A stretch of DNA of 5,885 nt, taken from assembly GCA_013694835.1 (NCBI GenBank), contig JACDBP010000006.1, positions 1-5,885 of the forward strand. The letters are read 5' to 3'. The position numbers were made by a program, and so were the translations under genes. The notes under the pieces are model-generated. The model did not search any database and was not told where the DNA came from. It saw nothing but the letters and a program-made list of their open reading frames with translations. The stretch comes from Chloroflexota bacterium (lineage in GTDB: Bacteria > Chloroflexota > Limnocylindria > Limnocylindrales > CSP1-4). This document shows, one piece after another, positions 1-5,885 of the stretch (position 1 is the first letter of the stretch; each line of letters starts with the position of its first letter).

Positions 1-207
1 TTCGGTCTCCCGAACCTCAGCCCGAACAACACCCTCGGTGACGGCTGCGACGCGAACGACGTTGCGTTCAAGGGCAGCTTCCCGTACCTCGCCAATGCCC
101 ATCAGGGCTACAAGCACGGCCCGCACGAGCCGTCCTGCTCGGCGATGCCGCCCTCCGACACGCTTGGCACGTTCACCCGGAGCTTCCCGCTCCTCGGTGG
201 CCGCTAG
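1..207 (+). CDS. DUF4331 family protein, C-terminal fragment
   Basis: Reading frame 1 is open from the window edge to a TAG at 205-207 and gives the last 68 residues; the start lies outside the window. The segment LGDGCDANDVAFKGSFPYLA followed by an Ala/His-rich tail resembles the C-terminal end of DUF4331 proteins. In those proteins a 'GDGVxANDVPF...FPYLAPPH'-like stretch closes the domain. DUF4331 proteins are often secreted and their biochemical role is unknown. The fragment contains two cysteines, one in GDGCDAN and one in HEPSCSAM. They could form a disulfide if the protein is exported, but that is inference. The stop codon is followed 23 bases later by a strong hairpin, as expected for a gene end. 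The assignment rests on a short segment recognised from memory, so the family call is moderate although coding status is likely. Confidence 0.68.
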   Translation, partial: FGLPNLSPNNTLGDGCDANDVAFKGSFPYLANAHQGYKHGPHEPSCSAMPPSDTLGTFTRSFPLLGGR

Positions 208-230
208 GCCTCGGAACTCGGACCGTCAAC

Positions 231-262
231 ACGGAGCCTCGACCTTCGGGTCGGGGCTCCGT
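231..262 (+). terminator. Rho-independent-type hairpin after the DUF4331 gene
   Basis: The arm ACGGAGCCTCGACC (231-244) pairs with GGTCGGGGCTCCGT (249-262) around a TTCG tetraloop (245-248). This gives a 14-bp stem with a single T-G wobble at the boundary of its two GC blocks (239/254). The UUCG loop closed by C-G is the extra-stable form only on the plus strand, which supports transcription in that direction. It starts 23 bases after the DUF4331 stop codon. There is no real T-tract after the stem (the next bases are accattccgcc), so it would be a tail-less terminator of the kind seen in GC-rich genomes. It could instead be a 3' mRNA-stabilising hairpin. Confidence 0.75.
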
Positions 263-267
263 ACCAT
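239..267 (+). promoter_or_regulatory. Candidate sigma70-type promoter for the NicO gene, inside the hairpin
   Basis: TCGACC (239-244) matches the -35 consensus TTGACA at four of six positions. After a spacer of exactly 17 bases, TACCAT (262-267) matches the -10 consensus TATAAT at four of six, including the conserved first T, second A and last T. Transcription would begin near 274, leaving a leader of about 20 bases before the ATG at 294. The elements overlap the hairpin stem, so a match by chance is quite possible. No other promoter-like pair was seen in the 86-base gap. Confidence 0.25.
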
Positions 268-293
268 TCCGCCTTCGCACCTGGACGCCTCAC

Positions 294-2189
294 ATGAACC
301 GGAACGCAACCTCACACGGCCGCCGGCTGGGCCGCGCGGCACTCGTCGCGACCGTCAGCCTGCTGCTGATGCCGGGCGCGGCGTCGGCCCATCCGCTGGG
401 CAACTTCACCATCAACCACTACTCCGGGCTCCGCGTGGAGCCCGACCGCGTCCTGGTCGACCACGTCGTCGACTACGCGGAGATCCCGACCTTCCAGGAG
501 CGGCAGGGGATGGACCGGGCCGGGGACGGCGACGGGGCCGTCTCCGAGGCCGAAGCTGCCACGTACCGCGATGCCGCGTGCGCGCGACAGGCTGCCGCGC
601 TCCGATTGGTCGTCGGAGGGGCCGCGGTGCCCTTCGCCGCGCAGGCTGCCGCCATCCAGTTCCCACCAGGCCAGGCCGGCGCCGCGACCCTTCGCCTCGT
701 CTGCGCCCTGGCCGCACCGCTCCCGGCGCCGATCGGCAGTGCGACCAGCGTTAGCTTCGAGGATGCCACCTACGCGGGCCGCATCGGCTGGCGCGAGATC
801 ACGGTCGTCGGCGACCGAACCACGGTCGGGGCCGGCCCACTCGGCGAGAGCCCTTCAGGGCGGTTGACGGCCTATCCTGCGGACCTCCTTGCTGAGCCGC
901 TCCAACAGCAGTCGAGCACCTTCGAGGTCACCCCGGGCGGGCCCGCGCTGCCACCGTTCACAGCACCCGAGCTCGCCGCAGCGGCACCGTCAGCAGCGCC
1001 CGGCACCCCCCCTGGCGGTGCAGGCACCGCGGGCTGCACGGACGTCACGGCCGGACTGCCCGGTGGCACATCGGACTTCGGACGCGAGATCTGCGAGCTG
1101 GTCCAGGCCCGGGACCTCACACCGGCCGCCATCGTCGTGTCGTTATTCGCGGCCGCCCTGATCGGTGCCGCGCATGCCGTCTCCCCGGGGCACGGCAAGA
1201 CCGTGATGGCCGCCTATCTCGTCGGCGCTCGCGGCAGCCTCCGCCATGCGGTAGGTCTCGGGCTCACCGTCACGGTCTCCCACACGATCGGGGTCCTGGC
1301 ACTGGGTGGTCTGACCATCTACGCCTCGACGCTCTTGCCGCCCGATCGTCTGCAGCTCTTCCTGGGCGTCGCGTCCGGCGGCATCCTGATCGCGCTGGGC
1401 CTCTACCTCGTGATCAGCCGGCTGCGGGTCAACCGGGGCGGACGCGCAACGACGGCCTGGCCGGCCATCAGGCCCATGGGCGGCCCGGCGCTTGCCCAGG
1501 CAGGTCCGCCTGGCGCGCTCCTCATCGGCGAGCTGCGCTCGTCACCGGGAGGCTCGGCGCCCGAACCTGACCCCAGCGAGGGGCACGGCCATCCCCGCCG
1601 CGATCACACGCACGACCCCGAGGAGGCGCCCACGTCCTCGCACCCTCACGCCCACCCCCACGGATCCGAGCCAGGGCATGACCACGGTCTCCACGCCCGC
1701 AGCCTCGCTGAGCACGACCACGGCCACCACGCTGCGTACGACCACGCGGACGGCGAAGAGCAGCCGCAGGAGGGCGACGGGTCGGATAGCGGTGAGGAGC
1801 CGGGCGGCTACCACAGCCACGGGCTTTTCCGCCATACCCACCTGCCCGAAGAGCTTCCCAACGGCGGGCTGAGCTGGCGGGCGCTTTTCGCGCTGGGTCT
1901 ATCCGGGGGACTGGTGCCGTCCGCATCTGCCGTCATCGTGCTGCTCGTCTCGATCTCTCTGGGCCGACCGGCCTACGGGATCGTTCTGACCATCGCGTTC
2001 GGGCTCGGGATGGCCGTGGTGCTCATCGGCATCGGCATCGCACTCGTCTATGCACGAGGACTCATCGAGCGGATGCCCCACCGCGGCCGGTTCGCTGGTT
2101 GGATGCGTCACGTCCCGATGGCCACCGCCGTCTTCGTGCTGGTCGTCGGCGTGCTCGTCACGGCCCAGGCCATCGGACAGGTGAGCTAG
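294..2189 (+). CDS. NicO-family nickel/cobalt transporter with His-rich loop
   Basis: This is a membrane transporter of the NicO (RcnA-like, HupE/UreJ-related) group, which moves Ni2+ or Co2+ across the cytoplasmic membrane. Family members include efflux pumps, but direction cannot be read from sequence. Residues 1-32 form a signal peptide: an Arg-containing start, a hydrophobic core and ASA just before His33. Residues 33 to about 270 are an extracytoplasmic domain that opens HPLGNFTINHY and contains AEIPTFQE (62-69), a motif of this group. It has an EF-hand-like stretch GDGDGAVSEAE (77-87) and possible cysteine pairs C96/C137 and C248/C267. Hydrophobic segments lie near 277-297, 318-344, 353-374, 532-556, 562-588 and 608-627. 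The signature HAVSPGHGK (294-302) and SH (329-330) supply likely metal ligands. Between segments 3 and 4, residues 431-516 hold 20 histidines; counting helices from a cleaved signal peptide places this loop in the cytoplasm. The ATG at 294 is chosen because it gives the complete signal peptide. Only a weak TGGA precedes it by 8 bases. It is much longer than RcnA (about 270 residues) because of the extra N-terminal domain and loop. Confidence 0.9.
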   Translation: MNRNATSHGRRLGRAALVATVSLLLMPGAASAHPLGNFTINHYSGLRVEPDRVLVDHVVDYAEIPTFQERQGMDRAGDGDGAVSEAEAATYRDAACARQAAALRLVVGGAAVPFAAQAAAIQFPPGQAGAATLRLVCALAAPLPAPIGSATSVSFEDATYAGRIGWREITVVGDRTTVGAGPLGESPSGRLTAYPADLLAEPLQQQSSTFEVTPGGPALPPFTAPELAAAAPSAAPGTPPGGAGTAGCTDVTAGLPGGTSDFGREICELVQARDLTPAAIVVSLFAAALIGAAHAVSPGHGKTVMAAYLVGARGSLRHAVGLGLTVTVSHTIGVLALGGLTIYASTLLPPDRLQLFLGVASGGILIALGLYLVISRLRVNRGGRATTAWPAIRPMGGPALAQAGPPGALLIGELRSSPGGSAPEPDPSEGHGHPRRDHTHDPEEAPTSSHPHAHPHGSEPGHDHGLHARSLAEHDHGHHAAYDHADGEEQPQEGDGSDSGEEPGGYHSHGLFRHTHLPEELPNGGLSWRALFALGLSGGLVPSASAVIVLLVSISLGRPAYGIVLTIAFGLGMAVVLIGIGIALVYARGLIERMPHRGRFAGWMRHVPMATAVFVLVVGVLVTAQAIGQVS

Positions 2190-2247
2190 ATCGGAGAGCC
2201 GGCACCGGCACCGACGTCGTGACCACCGACAACGGCCGGGCACGAGA

Positions 2248-4524
2248 CTAGCGCCAGGCGCGCACCTCGGCGGGGTAGAGGCGCACTCGGCGGAACGGCT
2301 CGCGACCGCGGGACCGTGAGACGACATTGGCCCGCTCGGCCATCTGGTGCTGCATTCGCCGGATGTAGGCGTTCTGCGGCGACAGCTCGGTGGGCTTCGC
2401 CTCGCGCCTCACGATGTCGATCGCCTCCTCGGTCTCGCGGAGTGCCTCCTCGTTCGGGTCCACCTCCAGCGCGAACATCGAGGTGAGGCAGGCCTGGATC
2501 TGGGGCTCGGTGTTCGACTTGAGGACGAAGATCGGCAGTGCCCGTTCCTCGGCCTCGCGCAGCGCCGGGGCCTTCTGGCGGTAGTAGTTGCGCAGCGTGA
2601 TGAGCGCGTCCGCCTCCTCCACCTCGCGGACCACGACCACCGGCAGGTCCAGCTGGCGGATCGACTGCTCCAGCTTCTTGCGGCTGATACCGAAGCCGAT
2701 GACATGGATCGTCCGGAGCGCGGTCGCCGGGCGCATCTTGGCGCCACTCCAGCCTTCGTCGTCGTCGAGGGCCCCCTCGGCCGCGTCGGCGTCATCTCCT
2801 CCCGCTGCTCCCGCCGCCTCCTCCTCGTCGTCTGCGTCGGCGTCCTCGAACAGATCGAACGCGTCGTCCGTTCCGGCCACGGTCGGAGCCACAGCGCCCG
2901 CGCCCACCTGCCGCGCCCCACCCGCCGCCGCCCTCCGGCGTTCCTCGCCGGAACCATCATCCGTGGCCTCCCCGAGTACGGGGGCGAGCCCCTGATCGGC
3001 GCGGAGGTTGGTGATCGCGCGGGAGGCGGAATCGCGCCACTCGCGATGGCGCATCAGCTCGCGGCTATCCCGCGCGCGAGGCTCCGGCGCCGCGACGGTG
3101 CCGCGCTCCAGCGGGCCGCGGTCGGCGATCTCGCCGCTCAGGAACGGCGGCGGCGGCGAGACGTTGGGGTCGAATCCGAGATAGGACCCGGCGATGTCAC
3201 GTCTGTCCCCCTCCCATGGCGCCGGGCCACCGCCCGACGCGCCGCTTGAGCGGCCGCCGCCGCGTCCACGGCCGGCGCGCCAGCCCCCCGTCGCTCCCGG
3301 CCGATAACCAGGCCTGGGCGTACGCCCTGCCTCCGCACCTGAGGCGCCGTCGAAGCGGCGTCCGTCCGGCCGCCAACCGGGCTCGACACGCCATCCGGAC
3401 CCGCTCGACCCGACCAGGCCCTGGAACCGATCGGTCGCGCCGGGTGCCTGGGTCGGCGAGGGCCGGGGGCGAGCCTGCGTCCGGTGCACGCCCGCCTCGT
3501 CCCGCCAGCGCAGCTCCGGCGCCACGGCATCGCCCCGCAGGAGCGCATCGATGGTCTCGGCCACATCCGCGTGCACCGTGACGCGCTCGCGGTCGACGAT
3601 CTCGACGACCACGTCGAAGGTCGGCGGTGCCTTTCGCTCGAGGATGCTCTTCTGGGTCCGACGGCGCCGAGCTTCCTCGTCGCCCAGCGTCACGCTCTGG
3701 ATACCCCCGATGAGGTCGGACAAGGTCGGGTTGAGCATCAGGTTGTCCAGGTTGTTGCCATGGGCCGTGCCGATCAGCTGGACCCCGCGCTCAGCGATCG
3801 TGCGCGCGGCTGCCGCCTCCAGCTCGGTCCCGATCTCGTCGATGACGATGACCTCGGGCATGTGGTTCTCGACCGCCTCGATCATCACGGCGTGCTGCAG
3901 CACCGGTGTCTGCACCTGCATCCGGCGTGCTCGCCCGATACCCGGGTGGGGGATGTCACCGTCACCGGCGATCTCGTTGGAGGTGTCGACGACGACCACC
4001 CGCTTGTCCAGGTCGTCAGCGAGGACTCGCGCGGCCTCGCGGAGCATCGTCGTCTTGCCGACCCCGGGGCGGCCCATGATCAGGATCGAGTTCCCGGACT
4101 CCACTAGGTCCGACAGGATCTCGATGGTCCCGACGACCGCCCGGCCGATGCGGCAGGTCAGGCCGACGATCTTGCCGCTCCGATTCCGGATGGCGGAGAT
4201 GCGGTGCAGCGTCCGCTCGATGCCGGCCCGGTTGTCGTCCCCGAACGAGCCGACCCGGTCGATGACGAACTGGATGTCCTCCTCGCCGATCTCCCGGTCA
4301 AGTAGGACCTGTTCGCCGCCGCTGCCGAAACGCGCCTCCGGTGCGCGCCCGAGGTCCATCACGACCTCGATCAGGTCGCGCTCCGGCGGCAATCCGAGCA
4401 GCCGCTCGCAGAGCTCCGGAGGCAGCGCGTCGAGCAGGAGGTGGAGGTCGTCGGCGATCTGGCGATGGTGGCTGGACACGGCTCCTCCTGCCCCGGTGGG
4501 GTCGGTGGACGCTGGGGATGTCAT
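2248..4524 (-). CDS. SpoIIIAA/Ycf45-like P-loop ATPase with C-terminal R3H domain
   Basis: This is probably a cytoplasmic ATPase that binds single-stranded nucleic acid; the biological role of the family is not established. Residues 21-330 form the ATPase part, related to SpoIIIAA and plastid Ycf45. It has Walker A GRPGVGKTT (151-159), Walker B VIVIDE (225-230), TAHGNNLDNLM (253-263) and a conserved LGDEEARRRRTQKSILERKA (280-299). Residues 604-700 are a mixed alpha/beta region starting RTIHVIGFGISRKKLEQ, also typical of these fusions. Residues 715-750 are the R3H domain, with the R-x3-H core at R722 and H726 and a downstream SRSRGREPFRRVRLYP. Between them, residues about 332-600 are a low-complexity linker, which explains the 758-residue length where I recall relatives of roughly 500-600. 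The ATG overlaps the stop of the upstream GNAT-like gene as ATGA (4521-4524), and no Shine-Dalgarno sequence is seen, so translation is probably coupled. Conserved sequence begins near residue 21, so the first 20 residues are less certain. Domain calls are firm; function is inferred. Confidence 0.9.
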   Translation of the reverse strand: MTSPASTDPTGAGGAVSSHHRQIADDLHLLLDALPPELCERLLGLPPERDLIEVVMDLGRAPEARFGSGGEQVLLDREIGEEDIQFVIDRVGSFGDDNRAGIERTLHRISAIRNRSGKIVGLTCRIGRAVVGTIEILSDLVESGNSILIMGRPGVGKTTMLREAARVLADDLDKRVVVVDTSNEIAGDGDIPHPGIGRARRMQVQTPVLQHAVMIEAVENHMPEVIVIDEIGTELEAAAARTIAERGVQLIGTAHGNNLDNLMLNPTLSDLIGGIQSVTLGDEEARRRRTQKSILERKAPPTFDVVVEIVDRERVTVHADVAETIDALLRGDAVAPELRWRDEAGVHRTQARPRPSPTQAPGATDRFQGLVGSSGSGWRVEPGWRPDGRRFDGASGAEAGRTPRPGYRPGATGGWRAGRGRGGGRSSGASGGGPAPWEGDRRDIAGSYLGFDPNVSPPPPFLSGEIADRGPLERGTVAAPEPRARDSRELMRHREWRDSASRAITNLRADQGLAPVLGEATDDGSGEERRRAAAGGARQVGAGAVAPTVAGTDDAFDLFEDADADDEEEAAGAAGGDDADAAEGALDDDEGWSGAKMRPATALRTIHVIGFGISRKKLEQSIRQLDLPVVVVREVEEADALITLRNYYRQKAPALREAEERALPIFVLKSNTEPQIQACLTSMFALEVDPNEEALRETEEAIDIVRREAKPTELSPQNAYIRRMQHQMAERANVVSRSRGREPFRRVRLYPAEVRAWR

Positions 4525-5684
4525 CGTGTGGTGGCCGGCACCATGGCCGGTTCGGCGACGCGCACGAGGGTCTCCTTGAGCAGCAGCGACACGGTCGCGA
4601 TCGGTTCGAACGCGGCCTCCTCCAGCCGCCGGTCGAGCGGCGATTCGTAAGTTCGGACGGCGCTCACAACGGCCGGCTCGCGGGAGTGGCCACCGATGAG
4701 ACCGGCCGTGAAGGTCGAGGCAAGCTCGCGCCCCGCCCCTCGCGTGCTTCGTTCCCCGACCAGGCCGAGGCCATAGTCGATGAGCGGGGACGGGTCATGG
4801 TCGGGCCTGGTGATGACTCGCAGGTAATGCGGCTGGTCCTCCTTCGCGATACCCAGCTGGAGGAACGCGGCCAGCTCCGGTCCTGACGCCACGTCTCGCT
4901 CCTGGGCATATGACTCGACGTCGGCGAAGCGCAGGATCGGTGTCAGCGCCGAGCGCGGGATGCGCCACTGGGAACCCTGCCGCTCCCAGTCGGGCAGCCG
5001 ATATGCCTCCAGGCGGACCACCGGCTGTGGCGTGGCCGCGGCATACAGACGGGCGAGCGGCAGCGCGTCGAGGGACCGTGTCGGACGGATCCGGGCGTCG
5101 GCCGCGGTTCGATCGTCCAGCGGCGGGGGCAAAGGGCGGTCGGCTGGACGGAACAGGATCTCCTCCTCCCCGTAGCGCGCGAAGCCCGCCTGCATGAAGA
5201 GGTCCACATTGCCGCCGATATCAGCGCACGCGACATGGAAGCGAGCCGCTCCACGCTTGCTGGCGTCTCGCAACAGGTGGTGTACCAGCCGGAACCGGAT
5301 GTCGCCGGCGGTGCCGTCGTCGACCGCGTCCAGCTCGACGATCGTCCACTCATCGCGCCCATCCCGCTCGGCGCGGAGCAGGCCGGCGAGACGCCGGTCG
5401 TCCTCGTAGACATACAGCTGGTCGTGGGCGCCGAAGCCGCCGAGCGGCATCCGGAAGAGGCTGAAGACGCGGATCTGGCCCGAGCTGAATGGCAGCCCGA
5501 GGGAACGGACGCGCTCATCGTCCTGGCGGGTGCCGTTCTGCTCGGCTCCTGGGTCGGTGGCATGGGCTCCGTGCGAAAGGCGCGACAGGTCCCCCAGTGC
5601 GGCCAGATCGGTGATGCGTGCCGCGCGGACGCGACCGGATCGCGTCTGCCCCAGGCGGTGCACCTGGCGGACGGGCAGTGTCAT
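4521..5684 (-). CDS. Tandem GNAT-like acyltransferase, divergent
   Basis: This is likely a cytoplasmic protein with two GNAT (Gcn5-related N-acetyltransferase) folds; the substrate is unknown. The first half (about 18-180) starts with a strand and helix, VRAARITDLAALGDLSRLS (19-37). It continues with a strand/turn/strand section LYVYEDDRRLAGLLRAERDG (90-109) and ends with GNVDLFMQAGFARYGEEEIL (158-177), the 'N..lf...GF' pattern that closes many GNAT domains. The second half (about 200-376) has the same logic: HYLRVITR (286-293), then SAVRTYESPLDRRLEEAAFE (341-360) and a final strand. A 387-residue tandem arrangement is known from, for example, MshD. The usual acetyl-CoA loop (Q/R-x-x-G-x-G/A) is not evident in either half, so catalytic activity is not assured. 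No signal peptide or membrane segment is seen. Its ATG overlaps the pdxT stop by four bases (5681-5684), with a good Shine-Dalgarno upstream. Its own stop overlaps the ATPase start in the same way, so it lies in the middle of a coupled operon. Confidence 0.75.
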   Translation of the reverse strand: MTLPVRQVHRLGQTRSGRVRAARITDLAALGDLSRLSHGAHATDPGAEQNGTRQDDERVRSLGLPFSSGQIRVFSLFRMPLGGFGAHDQLYVYEDDRRLAGLLRAERDGRDEWTIVELDAVDDGTAGDIRFRLVHHLLRDASKRGAARFHVACADIGGNVDLFMQAGFARYGEEEILFRPADRPLPPPLDDRTAADARIRPTRSLDALPLARLYAAATPQPVVRLEAYRLPDWERQGSQWRIPRSALTPILRFADVESYAQERDVASGPELAAFLQLGIAKEDQPHYLRVITRPDHDPSPLIDYGLGLVGERSTRGAGRELASTFTAGLIGGHSREPAVVSAVRTYESPLDRRLEEAAFEPIATVSLLLKETLVRVAEPAMVPATTR

Positions 5685-5885
5685 CGAGTCGTGGCCCTCC
5701 GGGTCGGGTGCCGTCGGCGCCCGCTGCCCTCGCCTGGTTCTGCGAACTCCCCGGCCATCGTCGTCAGTAGCCGATGGAAGCGTGTCTCGCCGCTCAACTC
5801 CGGGTGGAAGGCCGTCGCAAGGACGTTGCGCTCCCGAACCGCGACAGGGCGCCCGTCATCGAGCCGTGCCATCACCTCGACGTCC
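5681..5885 (-). CDS. pdxT: PdxT, glutaminase subunit of PLP synthase, C-terminal fragment
   Basis: The frame is open from the window edge to a TGA at 5683-5681 and gives the last 67 residues; the start is outside the window. PdxT hydrolyses glutamine and passes ammonia to PdxS for ribose-5-phosphate-dependent synthesis of pyridoxal 5'-phosphate in the cytoplasm. The fragment reads DVEVMARLDDGRPVAVRE, then NVLATAFHPELSGETRFHRL. FHPEL carries the His and Glu of the class I amidotransferase Cys-His-Glu triad. The catalytic Cys would lie upstream, outside the window. The reading frame continues through in-frame GTG and ATG codons near 5875-5870, which are internal Val and Met, not starts. After the conserved FHRLL segment the protein keeps a basic, Gly/Arg-rich tail of about 27 residues that looks unconserved. 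Its stop overlaps the next gene's ATG by four bases. The short but characteristic ending makes the assignment strong. Confidence 0.88.
   Translation of the reverse strand, partial: DVEVMARLDDGRPVAVRERNVLATAFHPELSGETRFHRLLTTMAGEFAEPGEGSGRRRHPTRRATTR
5695..5700 (-). promoter_or_regulatory. Shine-Dalgarno for the GNAT-like gene, inside pdxT
   Basis: On the minus strand GGAGGG lies 10 bases upstream of the ATG at 5684-5682, matching the anti-Shine-Dalgarno core GGAGG. It falls inside the Arg-Arg codons of the last PdxT residues (RRATTR followed by TGA). It supports 5684 as the true start and allows the GNAT-like gene to be translated both by reinitiation after pdxT and independently. Confidence 0.65.

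Noticed and set aside
38..754. A 238-codon plus-strand frame overlapping the DUF4331 end, the hairpin and the NicO start
   Set aside because: It runs through the terminator hairpin and out of frame through the NicO signal peptide, and has the Arg/Pro/Ala composition of a shadow frame.
1584..1841. Histidine codon clusters considered as a DNA repeat array
   Set aside because: The repetition is at the protein level (His with Asp, Pro or Gly) and irregular in spacing; there is no repeated DNA unit of constant length.
2190..2247. Possible terminator between the convergent NicO and ATPase genes (GCCGGCACCGGC near 2197-2208)
   Set aside because: The best stem is only four or five base pairs with a tiny loop and no T-tract on either strand, so I do not call a terminator; the 58-base gap shows no other structure.
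2347..3249. A 300-codon plus-strand open frame opposite the ATPase linker and C-terminal region
   Set aside because: It mirrors the real minus-strand gene; its His/Arg/Leu-rich composition reads as the reverse complement of conserved codons and no family is recognisable.
2248..4524. Reading the SpoIIIAA-like ATPase as evidence of a sporulation locus
   Set aside because: No other spoIIIA genes are nearby, and the R3H fusion form is known from non-sporulating lineages, so the similarity reflects the shared ATPase fold only.
3551..4579. A 342-codon open frame on the plus strand opposite the ATPase gene
   Set aside because: It lies antisense to the conserved P-loop domain, its product is Ser/Arg/Thr-rich without recognisable motifs, and such long antisense frames are expected in very GC-rich coding DNA.

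Overview
This 5.9 kb window is very GC-rich and densely coded. It looks like ordinary chromosome from a high-GC bacterium, and gene content points most plausibly to Chloroflexota (Limnocylindria/Ellin6529-like). The main clue is a SpoIIIAA/Ycf45-type ATPase fused to an R3H domain, sitting directly downstream of a PdxT gene. This placement is inferred from family knowledge; a high-GC actinobacterium cannot be excluded. I see no mobile element, CRISPR array, rRNA or tRNA.

Layout. Positions 1-207 (+) hold the 3' end of a DUF4331-type protein gene. It is followed by a strong 14-bp hairpin with a TTCG loop (231-262) that looks like its terminator. Only 31 bases later begins a 631-residue NicO-family nickel/cobalt transporter (294-2189, +). 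This has a signal peptide, an extracytoplasmic N-terminal domain, about six membrane helices and a long histidine-rich loop. A 58-base gap separates it from the opposing genes.

The right half (2248-5885) is a minus-strand gene series, read right to left. It consists of the C-terminal end of pdxT (glutaminase subunit of PLP synthase), a 387-residue tandem GNAT-like acyltransferase, and a 758-residue P-loop ATPase with a C-terminal R3H domain. Both junctions are 4-base ATGA overlaps, so the three genes are very probably one translationally coupled operon. How the two downstream proteins relate to vitamin B6 synthesis is not evident from sequence.

The points most worth a second look are the ATPase's roughly 270-residue disordered linker (an Arg/Gly/Trp part followed by an acidic block), the divergent tandem GNAT protein locked between pdxT and the ATPase, and a candidate promoter lying inside the terminator hairpin ahead of the nickel/cobalt transporter. 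I did not find convincing evidence for a wholly new system here.
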